DNA of 64,000 bases from Candidatus Gastranaerophilales bacterium (GCA_944324365.1 CALUWA010000004.1:1-64000); one strand, 5' to 3'. Positions 8,408-16,664 are shown, counted from the stretch's first letter. Program-made: numbers and translations. The notes: a model not told the origin generated them from the sequence alone.

Positions 8408-9578
8408 AAAGAAAAAATTATATAATCATATATCTCCTACGTTCAGTGATTTAGAAAAAAAAATGGTAGTTTGTATTCCACCTGGTGGAAACTGGAAGGA
8501 TATTCCTGAAAGTATTCCTTCTCAAAGATTGGCACAAATTCGAAAAAGTGGTGGTAGAACAACCTACTATGGTAGATTAAAAAAAGATGCTCCAAGTTAC
8601 ACTATATCAACATATTTTAATAGGATGGGCAATGGATGTTTTATTCATCCTTCACAAGATCGCTTAATTTCTATTAGAGAAGGTGCGAGATTACAATCCT
8701 TTCCGGATGATTATATTTTCTATGGTAGCAAAACCTCTCAATATAAACAAATTGGGAATGCAGTACCACCTCTTTTGGCAAGACAAATAGCCAGTTTATT
8801 GGAACCTTATATAAAAAATAAAACTTTTGTTGATTTATTTGCAGGTGCAGGAGGTATGTCTTTAGGTTTTTCAATGCAAGGTTATAAATTATTAGGAGCA
8901 ATTGAAATAGAAAAAAACTTTTTTGAAACATATAAAATGAATCATCCTGAATTAACTGAAAAACATTTAATAACGGGGGATATTTGTTTAGAAGAAAACA
9001 AACAAAAACTTGTCAATAGTTTAAAGGAAAAACCTGATGTCATTGTTGGGGGACCACCTTGTCAAGGATTTTCAACTGCTGGATGGAGAAATCCAAATGA
9101 TAAACGTAATCAGTTATTTAAAGAATTTGTTAATATTGTAGATAAATTAAAACCTGATTTCTTTGTTATGGAAAATGTTCCTGGAATTCTTACTATGAGA
9201 AAAGGGGCAGCATTTAAAGAAATTATTGAGTCCTTTGAAGAAATAGGTTATTTTGTAAATGAACCTATTAAATTAAATGCAGAAGAATTTGGAGTTCCCC
9301 AAAAACGTAAAAGAATTTTTATAATTGGTTCAAAAAATGGAATTATCATAAAACAGCCAAAACCTATTTTCTCTGCAAATGCAAATTTACCCAAACCTGT
9401 AACTGTTGAAGAAGCGATTTATGATTTACCTGTACTAGGTATTGCTGACGGAAATTATTGCATTGAATATGATTCAAATCCTCAGTCGCCTTATCAAAAA
9501 CTAATGAATGGATTAATCAATTTCAATGAATTCGTCCACCTTATGAGTAATAAATGCTCTTTGGGTAATATTGGATAA
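8400..9578 (+). CDS. Circularly permuted cytosine-5 DNA methyltransferase
   Basis: This 392-residue methylase has all the m5C motifs in permuted order. Motifs IX (REGARLQSFPDD, from 93) and X (QIGNAVPP, 117-124) come before motif I (DLFAGAGGMSLGF, 145-157), motif IV with catalytic C221 (GGPPCQGFS), motif VI (MENVPG, from 257) and motif VIII (QKRKR, 301-305). The text after motif VIII (residues 320-370) would normally run on into what is here residue 8 onward (YNH...PPGGNWKDIP), so the cut point is clear. It would methylate the strand not covered by the m6A enzyme. Its last 66 nt overlap the convergent endonuclease gene. Confidence 0.88.
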   Translation: MSKKKKLYNHISPTFSDLEKKMVVCIPPGGNWKDIPESIPSQRLAQIRKSGGRTTYYGRLKKDAPSYTISTYFNRMGNGCFIHPSQDRLISIREGARLQSFPDDYIFYGSKTSQYKQIGNAVPPLLARQIASLLEPYIKNKTFVDLFAGAGGMSLGFSMQGYKLLGAIEIEKNFFETYKMNHPELTEKHLITGDICLEENKQKLVNSLKEKPDVIVGGPPCQGFSTAGWRNPNDKRNQLFKEFVNIVDKLKPDFFVMENVPGILTMRKGAAFKEIIESFEEIGYFVNEPIKLNAEEFGVPQKRKRIFIIGSKNGIIIKQPKPIFSANANLPKPVTVEEAIYDLPVLGIADGNYCIEYDSNPQSPYQKLMNGLINFNEFVHLMSNKCSLGNIG

Positions 9579-10952
9579 TTCTTCAATAATAGAATTCATA
9601 GTTATTTTTGCTTCTTTATATTTCTTGCAACTTAATTCTTTATATAGAACTGTAAGAAATTTTTCTATTTTATCATTTATAATATTTTTAACTTTTCTAT
9701 TGTCTTTCTCTTTATAATTAGCGAGTTCTTCAAAGGAAATCCTTATATATCGTTGTGCATTACTCGTCTTATTTGCAGAAGAACATTCTTTAGTTATCGG
9801 AATATATGTGCTTTTATCCATAGGATTAAAGTTGGGAAACTTATGATCATAATATGAATATTCAGGATGTAAATATGTTTTTAAAAACTCTTTATAACCT
9901 TTTTCATAAATATCAGATAAAATAAGTAAAACATTATGTAAATGTAGACGCATAACTTTACTTAAAGCTAAAGCTTTATCTTCGGTATCAATAGCAGTCT
10001 TTAATTTATCCCATAATGGTTTTGTATGCCACGAAATAACTTGTTCGCCATTTGCTTCGTCTTTAATTAGTTGTTTTACATCACTTAATGTTATCCTATT
10101 ATTTTTTTTACTGTTACAAGATGAACACATTGGGTTAAATTTACCCCTATGAGTAAAACCTAATGAAATAGGACCTATGTGATCAGCACTCATTCTTGCC
10201 TTTTTACCACAAATCGGACAAATTTCTTCTTTTGTATAACTCTGAAAAGCACCCATAAGACGATTTGCTAATGTATAATCTCCTTCTGCCCAATTTTCAT
10301 ATGCTCTTCTATCTTGAGTATATCTTGCTAAATTTTCTTTGTGTCTTCCTGTATCTTCTTCGCTTCTGCAACATGCGTTGTAAGTGTGAAATCCATCTAA
10401 ACGATCAGGAGGATTACACATAACTCCTGGACTGAGTTTACCCTTTGCACACTTATTAACATAATTAATACGAATATATTGTTTGTATTGACTTATATCA
10501 ATATTACTTGGAATTTTAAATATTCTTTGAAAAACATTTTTTGCTGTTTCAGGATTTTTTCCGTATAAATCATCAAAAATTTGAAAAATATCTAAATCAT
10601 ATATTTCATAACTAGAATTCGCCAATTCATTTATTTTTTTAAGAGTATTTTTATTTGGATAAACATAAAAAATACTCATTTCTCTTCCACATATTTGACA
10701 AGGTTTCATACCTTTTAGTTCTTTTGGGTGGATATACCTTGCAACATCTGCTCTACAATTGAGCTTAAGTTTTTTTACCATATCGTCCCACCATTTTGTT
10801 AAAACCGGATCAGACTTTCCTGTTCTCACCCAACGAATATTGCCGTTATCGTCAAATTTATTAGGCATATCTTTGTAATTAGGATGTTTTACAATATATT
10901 CCATATATTGTAAAAACTTTTCATGCCATTTTCGTTGGTTTCTTTTAGCCAT
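9513..10952 (-). CDS. Type IIS restriction endonuclease, HNH family (Alw26I/Eco31I/Esp3I-like)
   Basis: The 479-residue endonuclease cleaves DNA not protected by the two neighbouring methylases. Zinc-binding pairs C245-P-I-C248 and C276-S-S-C279 frame a beta-beta-alpha-metal site with D257-H258 (ADHIGP) and N280. Eco31I is reported, from memory, to use D311, H312 and N334; the D-to-N spacing of 23 is the same. Relatives cut outside GGTCTC, CGTCTC or GTCTC, so a GTCTC-type site is a reasonable guess, not a finding. AGGAGG lies 4 nt before the ATG. The gene runs against the methylases and its 3' end overlaps theirs, so antisense effects are possible. A leader hairpin is described separately. 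Confidence 0.85.
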   Translation of the reverse strand: MAKRNQRKWHEKFLQYMEYIVKHPNYKDMPNKFDDNGNIRWVRTGKSDPVLTKWWDDMVKKLKLNCRADVARYIHPKELKGMKPCQICGREMSIFYVYPNKNTLKKINELANSSYEIYDLDIFQIFDDLYGKNPETAKNVFQRIFKIPSNIDISQYKQYIRINYVNKCAKGKLSPGVMCNPPDRLDGFHTYNACCRSEEDTGRHKENLARYTQDRRAYENWAEGDYTLANRLMGAFQSYTKEEICPICGKKARMSADHIGPISLGFTHRGKFNPMCSSCNSKKNNRITLSDVKQLIKDEANGEQVISWHTKPLWDKLKTAIDTEDKALALSKVMRLHLHNVLLILSDIYEKGYKEFLKTYLHPEYSYYDHKFPNFNPMDKSTYIPITKECSSANKTSNAQRYIRISFEELANYKEKDNRKVKNIINDKIEKFLTVLYKELSCKKYKEAKITMNSIIEELSNITQRAFITHKVDEFIEID

Positions 10953-10975
10953 ACATCCTCCTACTTGGAAAGAGA

Positions 10976-10996
10976 AAAAGCCTCACATGGGCTTTT
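10976..10996 (-). promoter_or_regulatory. Leader hairpin upstream of the endonuclease, possible attenuator
   Basis: On the minus strand AAAAGCC and GGCTTTT (10990-10996 and 10976-10982) form a 7-bp stem with a 7-nt loop. It is followed by TTTTTCTC before the ribosome-binding site. This is a terminator-like structure inside the endonuclease leader and could limit its expression. Use as a plus-strand terminator is less likely, since no rightward gene ends here. Confidence 0.4.
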
Positions 10997-11090
10997 ATTA
11001 ATATTATATTATAAAAAGTTACAAATTTATTGTTAATTATTTTTGAAGTATAATAAATCCCTAGAGAGTGGTATTTTCAGGAAATTTGTA

Positions 11091-12035
11091 ATGGAAATAA
11101 TGCAAAAATATGTTAAACCATTTAACATTTATTGTTATGAAAATAACAAATATACTTTCTTTCATATTGATATAGCAAATAAAGAGATTTTTTATTCAAA
11201 TCTCTTTGATTATTTTTTCGATGAAAATAAATTAATTCAATATATTGAAAATCAAAAAGGTATTCATTTTAATCCTTCAAAGAAACAATATATTACTTTA
11301 TATAAACATCTTAAAAATTATATTGATATTGAAAATATTGAAATAACAATTAATATGCCCGATTGTCAAGAATTTATTCAAACTTTATCCGAAGAAACAA
11401 CTATACAAAATGAAAATAAAAATTTAAAGGTTCGGCTTGATAAATTTGGAAAAATTGGAGAATATTTTTTCAGTATAATACTATCTATTTTTTTTAAATT
11501 TGACTGTATTATACCTAAAGTTCATTATATTACAGATAATAATATGAATGTATACGGAATTGATACGCTTTTTTATTCAAATCAAGATAATTTATTATTA
11601 TTTGGGGAGTCTAAGTTTTGTATTAATCTTCAAAATGGTATAAATCTAATAAATGAATCTTTGAAACAATATGAACAACAAATAGAAGAAGATTTCAGAT
11701 TAATTCTTAGTGGAGGATTTAAAAATCAATGCAATAAGGTTTTTAATGAAAAATTTGGAACAATAAGGGATATAAGCTTGACAATGAAAGATTTTATTGA
11801 AAAAGCTAATATAGAAAGAATTGGAATCCCTATATTCATTACACATGGAACAGAAACTGACGAAAAATATATTTTAAAAAAATTAAATAATATAAAAAAA
11901 TATTCATTTTTTGATATTGATACTACGTATTATTATATTTCTTTGCCCATTATAGATAAAGAAGAATTAATAAAAGTTTTTATAAAAAAAATAAATAGCA
12001 AATTGGAGTATTATTCGAATGAAGCAAAAAAATAA
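11091..12035 (+). CDS. hamA: HamA-like nuclease of a Hachiman defence system (DUF1837 type)
   Basis: The 314-residue protein has a C-terminal PD-(D/E)XK-like core: G-E124, then G-I-D158, then E173-S-K175 (FGESKF) followed by a helix. This matches my knowledge of DUF1837/HamA, the effector nuclease of Hachiman. The N-terminal 100 residues are AT-rich in coding and unfamiliar. I chose the ATG at 11091, with AGGA 8 nt upstream; a TTG at 11043 would add 16 residues but overlaps a TATAAT box. The gene overlaps the helicase gene by 17 bp, the conserved HamA-HamB arrangement. It is divergent from the endonuclease gene. Confidence 0.75.
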   Translation: MEIMQKYVKPFNIYCYENNKYTFFHIDIANKEIFYSNLFDYFFDENKLIQYIENQKGIHFNPSKKQYITLYKHLKNYIDIENIEITINMPDCQEFIQTLSEETTIQNENKNLKVRLDKFGKIGEYFFSIILSIFFKFDCIIPKVHYITDNNMNVYGIDTLFYSNQDNLLLFGESKFCINLQNGINLINESLKQYEQQIEEDFRLILSGGFKNQCNKVFNEKFGTIRDISLTMKDFIEKANIERIGIPIFITHGTETDEKYILKKLNNIKKYSFFDIDTTYYYISLPIIDKEELIKVFIKKINSKLEYYSNEAKK

Positions 12036-14088
12036 AACCATTCAAGAATTAAGAGAAGATTATATTAGGGCATTAAACCCTGATTGCTCTACAGCAAAGA
12101 GTAATGCTTATCTTGCTGATGATTTATATAATTTAGATTTAACGATGTACTCAGAAAATGAAACATTTTCATCTATTATATATAATGCATTTGCTCAATC
12201 ACATGTAGATGAAAACATTTCGTTACATCCTGAGCAAATAAAAATACTATTTCAAATAGAAAACAATGATGCGACTATTATTAGCGCTCCAACAAGTTGT
12301 GGAAAAACTTTCTGCATTTTTGAATATATCGCAAAACATAAACCTCAAAATGTCGTTTTAATTGTTCCGACTTTAGCTTTAATTGAAGAATACTTTAAAA
12401 AAATTATTAAATTATATAAAGATAAATTTGAAGAATATAGAATACATACAGGTATTGATGAAGATAAAACATATGATTTTTCTCAAAAGAATATTTTTAT
12501 TTTAACTCATGATAGAGTTGTTCAAGAAGAAAGTTATGAAAAATTAGAAAAAATTGATTTTTTAGTTATCGACGAAGTGTATAAATTGAAAACAGATAAA
12601 AATGATCGTGTATTAGTTTTAAATATGGCATATTATTATTTATCTCAAAAAGCAGATAAATATGTGCTTTTAGCTCCATTCATAGATGATGTTGATGGAA
12701 AAGAAAAACTGGAGAAACAGCCATCATTTTACAAAACAAACTATTCGCCTGTTGTAAATGAAGTAATACCTTGTGAAATTGATAATGAAAATGATCGATT
12801 TAAAAAATGTGAGGAAATACTTTATAATGATATAAATGATGCAGATAAAACTTTAATATATTTTCCTACTGTTAGGAGTTTATATCAATATGTAAATGAA
12901 GTTTTGATTCATAAACCGAAATGGTCATCTCCGCCTAAATATATTGCTACATTTTTAAAATGGGCAAAAGAAGAAATTCACGAAGAATGGTGTGTGGTTA
13001 AAGCTTTAGAAAGGGGTTACCTTATTCACAATGGGCAAATCCCTTTAGGCGTTCGCGTATTTCAATTAGATCGTTATGGTGATATGGATTTATATAATAG
13101 AATGCTATGTACTTCTACATTGCTTGAAGGTGTGAACACTACTGCCAAAAATATAATTATTATAAAACCTTCTAATGGTACAAATAAAGAGGGAGAATCT
13201 TTTACTGCTTTTGATTTCTATAATTTAGTAGGCAGAACTGGAAGATTAAGAAAACATTATGTCGGCAATGCTTATTATATTAAAAGTCCTTATGATCCAG
13301 ACTTTTTAAAATCTGATGCTACGATAAAAATCCAATTTGAAATAAATGACGAAAGCAAAGATATTGATATTCAAAAAGGAGAAATAGATAAACACAAAGA
13401 TGTAAATGATTTTCTTGAAACTTTGGGAATTGATATAGAAAAGTATAAAGAATTTATTGGTACCAAAGCTCGTTTTGAAACAGTAAAAAATTTATATTAC
13501 AACTATTGTAATTATAAAAAATTATTAATTCAGTCTTTAATTAAAATTATAGAACACCCTACAACTACAAGTAAATTTGAAATTGTTAATGTAGTATATG
13601 CTATAATTTATGGAAAAGAAAATAAATATAAAGCCTCATTAATAACAAAATTAATAGATCAACGAAGATTAAAAGTAAAAGATATAATTAAGGACACATT
13701 AAAATATAGTAGTCAGAGTGTTGATGAAATTATATCTGAAATTATAAGACTTAAAAATAGTATTATTGAACATACTTTTTATAATCAAAGTACAATTATA
13801 AAATTCTTTATGCAAATAGATCAAATTAATAATAAATTAATTAATGTTTTTAATAAAAAAATATTAGAATCTATAGAAATTTTATATTTTTCTAATGAGA
13901 AACAAGAGAAAATGCTCTTAGAATTAGGTATTTATGAATATGATATTCCTAAAATTATACGAATTATCGGAAATAGTTTTGATGATGCATTTGAATTAAA
14001 AAATATCTTAGCGAAAAATTTAAATAATATTCAGAGTAATCCAAGTATAACCTTTTTATCTAAATATATAATTGAGCAACTTTTATAA
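12019..14088 (+). CDS. hamB: HamB-like superfamily 2 helicase of a Hachiman defence system
   Basis: The 689-residue helicase has motif I APTSCGKT (90-97), motif Ia VLIVPTLALIEEY and a variant DEAD/H box DEVY (185-188). A motif VI-like VGRTGRLRK lies in the second RecA domain. The C-terminal 250 residues are helical and unassigned. In Hachiman, HamB senses DNA and restrains or releases the HamA nuclease. Partner, gene order and length all fit. No restriction-subunit domains are fused to it, so it is not a type I or III R subunit. It is the last gene before the candidate right end of the transposon. Confidence 0.75.
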   Translation: MKQKNKTIQELREDYIRALNPDCSTAKSNAYLADDLYNLDLTMYSENETFSSIIYNAFAQSHVDENISLHPEQIKILFQIENNDATIISAPTSCGKTFCIFEYIAKHKPQNVVLIVPTLALIEEYFKKIIKLYKDKFEEYRIHTGIDEDKTYDFSQKNIFILTHDRVVQEESYEKLEKIDFLVIDEVYKLKTDKNDRVLVLNMAYYYLSQKADKYVLLAPFIDDVDGKEKLEKQPSFYKTNYSPVVNEVIPCEIDNENDRFKKCEEILYNDINDADKTLIYFPTVRSLYQYVNEVLIHKPKWSSPPKYIATFLKWAKEEIHEEWCVVKALERGYLIHNGQIPLGVRVFQLDRYGDMDLYNRMLCTSTLLEGVNTTAKNIIIIKPSNGTNKEGESFTAFDFYNLVGRTGRLRKHYVGNAYYIKSPYDPDFLKSDATIKIQFEINDESKDIDIQKGEIDKHKDVNDFLETLGIDIEKYKEFIGTKARFETVKNLYYNYCNYKKLLIQSLIKIIEHPTTTSKFEIVNVVYAIIYGKENKYKASLITKLIDQRRLKVKDIIKDTLKYSSQSVDEIISEIIRLKNSIIEHTFYNQSTIIKFFMQIDQINNKLINVFNKKILESIEILYFSNEKQEKMLLELGIYEYDIPKIIRIIGNSFDDAFELKNILAKNLNNIQSNPSITFLSKYIIEQLL

Positions 14089-14099
14089 GTTATTTTAAA

Positions 14100-14150
14100 T
14101 TTTTCTCAAACTCCCCTGTCACTTTTTCTCAAACTTGGTGTCACCTTACA
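14100..14150. repeat. Tandem 22-23-bp repeats, candidate right-end transposase-binding sites
   Basis: Two adjacent units start with TTTTTCTCAAACT at 14100 and 14123 and end with TGTCAC at 14122 and 14144. They differ mainly in the middle. Paired sites of about 22 bp near the ends are typical of Mu, Tn7 and related elements. Read inward from position 14150, the end would begin TGTAAGGTGACACC, with the terminal TG expected for this transposase class. Confidence 0.6.
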
Positions 14151-14237
14151 ATACCATAATTATAGATGAAGAAAACGACAGGGGAATTATCTCATTTCGT
14201 TATAATGATGACAATAATGGCACACGAGAATTCTCAA

Positions 14238-14270
14238 TAAAAAACACATTCGATGTGTTCGAATGTGTTT
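14238..14270 (-). terminator. Terminator of tRNA-Ala
   Basis: On the minus strand AAACACATTCGA (14259-14270) and TCGAATGTGTTT (14242-14253) form a perfect 12-bp stem with a 5-nt loop, followed by a T run. It lies 4 nt beyond the tRNA 3' end. Confidence 0.85.
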
Positions 14271-14274
14271 CTTA

Positions 14275-14350
14275 TGGTGGAGAATAGGAGACTCGAACTC
14301 CTAACCCCCTGCGTGCAAAGCAGGTGCTCTACCAATTGAGCTAATCCCCC
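14275..14350 (-). tRNA. tRNA-Ala (anticodon TGC)
   Basis: The 76-nt gene folds as a full cloverleaf: a 7-bp acceptor stem, D stem GCTC/GAGC, anticodon stem CCTGC/GCAGG with loop TTTGCAC, T stem AGGAG/CTCCT with loop TTCGAGT, and an encoded CCA. The G3-U70 wobble pair, the identity element for alanine, is present. The 3' end faces the mobile element. Confidence 0.97.
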
Positions 14351-14462
14351 ACGAGGGTTTATTTATTCCCGAAAAAATTATCGGGGTATACCAGCAATTT
14401 GCGGTTACTTCTTTATTTTACATGCTGATTTTTTTTTGTAAACCCCTTTTTTATATTTTTCT

Positions 14463-14612
14463 CTAAATTATATTTAATTTATTAAATTTACTTAAATATG
14501 ATTTTATTGTGTGCTTGCTTACACCGTATTTTTCTGCGATTTCATCAATACTCAAATTTTGTTTAACAAGTTCCAGAATTTCTTTTTCACGCTCGTTCAA
14601 ACTATTTTCCAT
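14463..14612 (-). CDS. Stand-alone LuxR/GerE-type helix-turn-helix protein
   Basis: This 49-residue protein consists only of a LuxR-type HTH (LNEREKEILELVKQNLSIDE, then IAEKYGVSKHTIKSYLSKF). GGTGG lies 5 nt before the ATG. It sits between the tRNA and the first biosynthetic ketosynthase and is transcribed in the same direction as the tRNA. It could be a small regulator of the biosynthetic locus, or a remnant of a larger regulator; the intact start and stop favour a real gene. Confidence 0.65.
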   Translation of the reverse strand: MENSLNEREKEILELVKQNLSIDEIAEKYGVSKHTIKSYLSKFNKLNII

Positions 14613-14707
14613 CTATACCACCTCAAATACACTTAAAGTTTAATATAAACATACGGCTAAATATAGTAGCCACATGGCTATTTTTTATCAGATGGAAATT
14701 GCGGAAA

Positions 14708-15934
14708 TTATTCAAATATTTTAAATATCAACGATGTATTTATCCCGCCAAAAGCAAAATTATTTGACATAACAAGGTTTGTAGCAATCTCTCTGCCAGA
14801 GCCGGTTATGTAATCAAGTTGACCGCATGCGTCATCTACTTCATTAAGATTTAATGTAGGACAAAACCATTTTTTCCTTGCCATATCAATTGTAAGAATA
14901 GCTTCTACAGCACCGCATGCACCAAGCGTATGACCCGTATAACTCTTTATGGAACTCACGGGAACAGCACGTTTAAATACATCATATGTTGCGTTGCTTT
15001 CTGCAGCATCACCTTGTATAGTAGCGGTACCGTGGGCATTTACATAACCGATTTCATCAGGAGAAATATTCGCATCTTTCAGGGCAAGCTCAAGAGCAGT
15101 TTTCATTTTGTCCTGATTTGGGCTTGTAATATGAGTTCCGTCAGTGCTTGTTCCAAATCCGATAACCTCGGCATAAATTTTTGCTCCGCGTTTTTTGGCG
15201 TGCTCATATTCTTCCAATATTAAAGTTCCTGCACCTTCTCCTATAACAAGTCCGTCCCTGTGCTTGTCAAAAGGCGACGGGGTTAATTCCGGGGTATCGT
15301 TTTTCTGGCTTGTCGCATAAAGCGTATCAAATATTGCAATCTGTGTCGGGTGAAGTTCGTCCGCGCCGCCCGCAATCATAACTGTTGCATAACCGTTTTT
15401 TATAGCCTCATAAGCATAGCCTATTCCCATAGAACCCGATGTACACGCGGTAGAAGAAGGAATCAACCTGCCGGTAGTTTTAAAATACAATGAAATATTG
15501 ACGGCCGATGTCTGCGGCATCATTTTTACATAACTGCCTGATGTAACTGTCTTTACTTCTTTTTCTACCATCATTGAATAAAAATCAATAATACTTTCCA
15601 AAGACCCGGAGGAAGAACCGTAACTTACACCAGTTTCACCGTTTGTAATAATGTCATCTCCAAGCAATCCGGCATCTTTAAGGGCATCCTCGGCACTGGC
15701 AACACTCATAACAGCAACACGCCCCATTGTTCTGAGAACTTTTCTGGTGTAATGTTCAGGGATTACAAAATCATCCGCAATTGCGGCAAGCTTAGTATTT
15801 AAACGCGTAAATACTTCGAGTTCAGGCATATATTTTACACAGTTTTTTAAGCTTAAAAGCCGCTCAAAAGCTTTTTCCCTTGTTGCACCAAGAGGACTAA
15901 TTTGTGCCATGCCTGTAACTACAACACGCCTCAT
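14708..15934 (-). CDS. Beta-ketoacyl-ACP synthase II-like ketosynthase (aryl-polyene type)
   Basis: The 408-residue ketosynthase has the complete Cys-His-His catalytic set: C164 (STACTSG), H301 (NAHGTAT) and H335 (TGHTLGACGA). It would extend the growing polyene chain on an acyl carrier protein. It is the last gene of a leftward operon (ketosynthase, dehydratase, ketoreductase, ketosynthase) and shares its first base with the end of the ketoreductase gene. Primary FabF is the alternative, but the second ketosynthase and the neighbouring cluster argue for a specialised enzyme. Confidence 0.85.
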   Translation of the reverse strand: MRRVVVTGMAQISPLGATREKAFERLLSLKNCVKYMPELEVFTRLNTKLAAIADDFVIPEHYTRKVLRTMGRVAVMSVASAEDALKDAGLLGDDIITNGETGVSYGSSSGSLESIIDFYSMMVEKEVKTVTSGSYVKMMPQTSAVNISLYFKTTGRLIPSSTACTSGSMGIGYAYEAIKNGYATVMIAGGADELHPTQIAIFDTLYATSQKNDTPELTPSPFDKHRDGLVIGEGAGTLILEEYEHAKKRGAKIYAEVIGFGTSTDGTHITSPNQDKMKTALELALKDANISPDEIGYVNAHGTATIQGDAAESNATYDVFKRAVPVSSIKSYTGHTLGACGAVEAILTIDMARKKWFCPTLNLNEVDDACGQLDYITGSGREIATNLVMSNNFAFGGINTSLIFKIFE

Positions 15935-16659
15935 TAATATAATCCTCCGTTAACAGAAATAACTTGTCCCGTAATATATCCGGCATCTTCACTCATCAGA
16001 TAATTAACAAGACTGGCAACTTCTTTCGCAGTACCGAAACGTTTCATCGGAATATGTTTTTTTATTTCATCTACAGGCAAATCCTGCGTCATATCTGATT
16101 CTATAGCTCCGGGTGCCACACAATTAACGGTAATTTTACGCTTTGCAAGCTCCAGTGCAAGAGCTTTGCAGGCACCGATAATCCCGGCCTTTGAGGCGCT
16201 GTAATTTACCTGTCCGTAGTTGCCGCGAAGCCCCGAAACTGATGACATCGCAACAATTCTGCCCTGTACTTTATTCGTAATCATCGGCATAACAATAGGT
16301 TTTAAAACATTATAAAATCCGCCCAAATTTGTATTCAAAACGCTGTCCCAATCTTCATCCTGCATTGCCGGAAAAACAATATCTTTGGCAATTCCGGCAT
16401 TTAAAACAACTCCGTAATAAACCCCGTTTTTTTCAATATCCTGCGTAATAGTTTCTCTGCATTGTTCTCTGTTGGTTGTATCAAACTGCAAGATACGCCC
16501 TTTCACACCGAAAGATTTTACTTCATTAAGCACTTCTTCCGCTTTTTGGATATTTTTGTTGCAATGCAAAACGATATCAAATCCGTTTTTTGCAAGATAA
16601 ATAGCTGTTTCTTTTCCTATTCCGCGGCTGGAACCCGTAATAAGTATTTGTTTTTCCAT
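15934..16659 (-). CDS. 3-oxoacyl-ACP reductase (FabG-like)
   Basis: This 241-residue short-chain dehydrogenase has the NADPH-binding TGSSRGIG near its N-terminus, the NAG motif and a YSASK catalytic motif (NYSASKAG). It reduces the beta-keto group made by the ketosynthases. The start at 16659 gives the canonical protein; an in-frame ATG at 16734 would lie inside the dehydratase gene. GGAG stands 10 nt upstream. Tight packing with the dehydratase (5-bp gap) and the ketosynthase (1-bp overlap) shows one operon. Confidence 0.88.
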   Translation of the reverse strand: MEKQILITGSSRGIGKETAIYLAKNGFDIVLHCNKNIQKAEEVLNEVKSFGVKGRILQFDTTNREQCRETITQDIEKNGVYYGVVLNAGIAKDIVFPAMQDEDWDSVLNTNLGGFYNVLKPIVMPMITNKVQGRIVAMSSVSGLRGNYGQVNYSASKAGIIGACKALALELAKRKITVNCVAPGAIESDMTQDLPVDEIKKHIPMKRFGTAKEVASLVNYLMSEDAGYITGQVISVNGGLY

Positions 16660-16664
16660 AAATT

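Larger units (their letters stand above)
1..14150. mobile_element. Mu-like transposon carrying restriction-modification and Hachiman-like defence cargo
   Basis: The element is defined by a MuA-like DDE transposase and MuB-like ATPase behind a divergently transcribed XRE repressor, with defence genes as cargo. No phage structural or lysis genes are present, so it is better called a transposon than a prophage. The DNA is visibly more AT-rich than the genes after 14700. The right end is placed near 14150: two tandem 22-23-bp repeats at 14100-14144 are followed by TTACA, so that an outward CA would end at 14150. Host sequence must begin before the tRNA terminator at 14238. The left end lies somewhere in 1-515, or less likely left of the window; no matching terminal repeat or target duplication could be found by eye. 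The given start is therefore only a limit. Confidence 0.75.

Noticed and set aside
1-14150. Mu-like prophage
   Set aside because: There are no head, tail, portal, lysis or morphogenesis genes; after the transposition genes only defence and small unknown genes follow.
14126-14283. Plus-strand open frame running into the tRNA region
   Set aside because: Much of it is explained by the tRNA terminator hairpin and the complement of the tRNA; no start codon with a ribosome-binding site.
14275-14350. tRNA-Ala as attachment site of a tyrosine-integrase island
   Set aside because: No complete integrase is present and no copy of the tRNA 3' end was found near the left side of the element.
14667-14686. 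Plus-strand terminator-like hairpin TAGCC/GGCTA with T run
   Set aside because: The stem is only 5 bp and no plus-strand gene ends before it.
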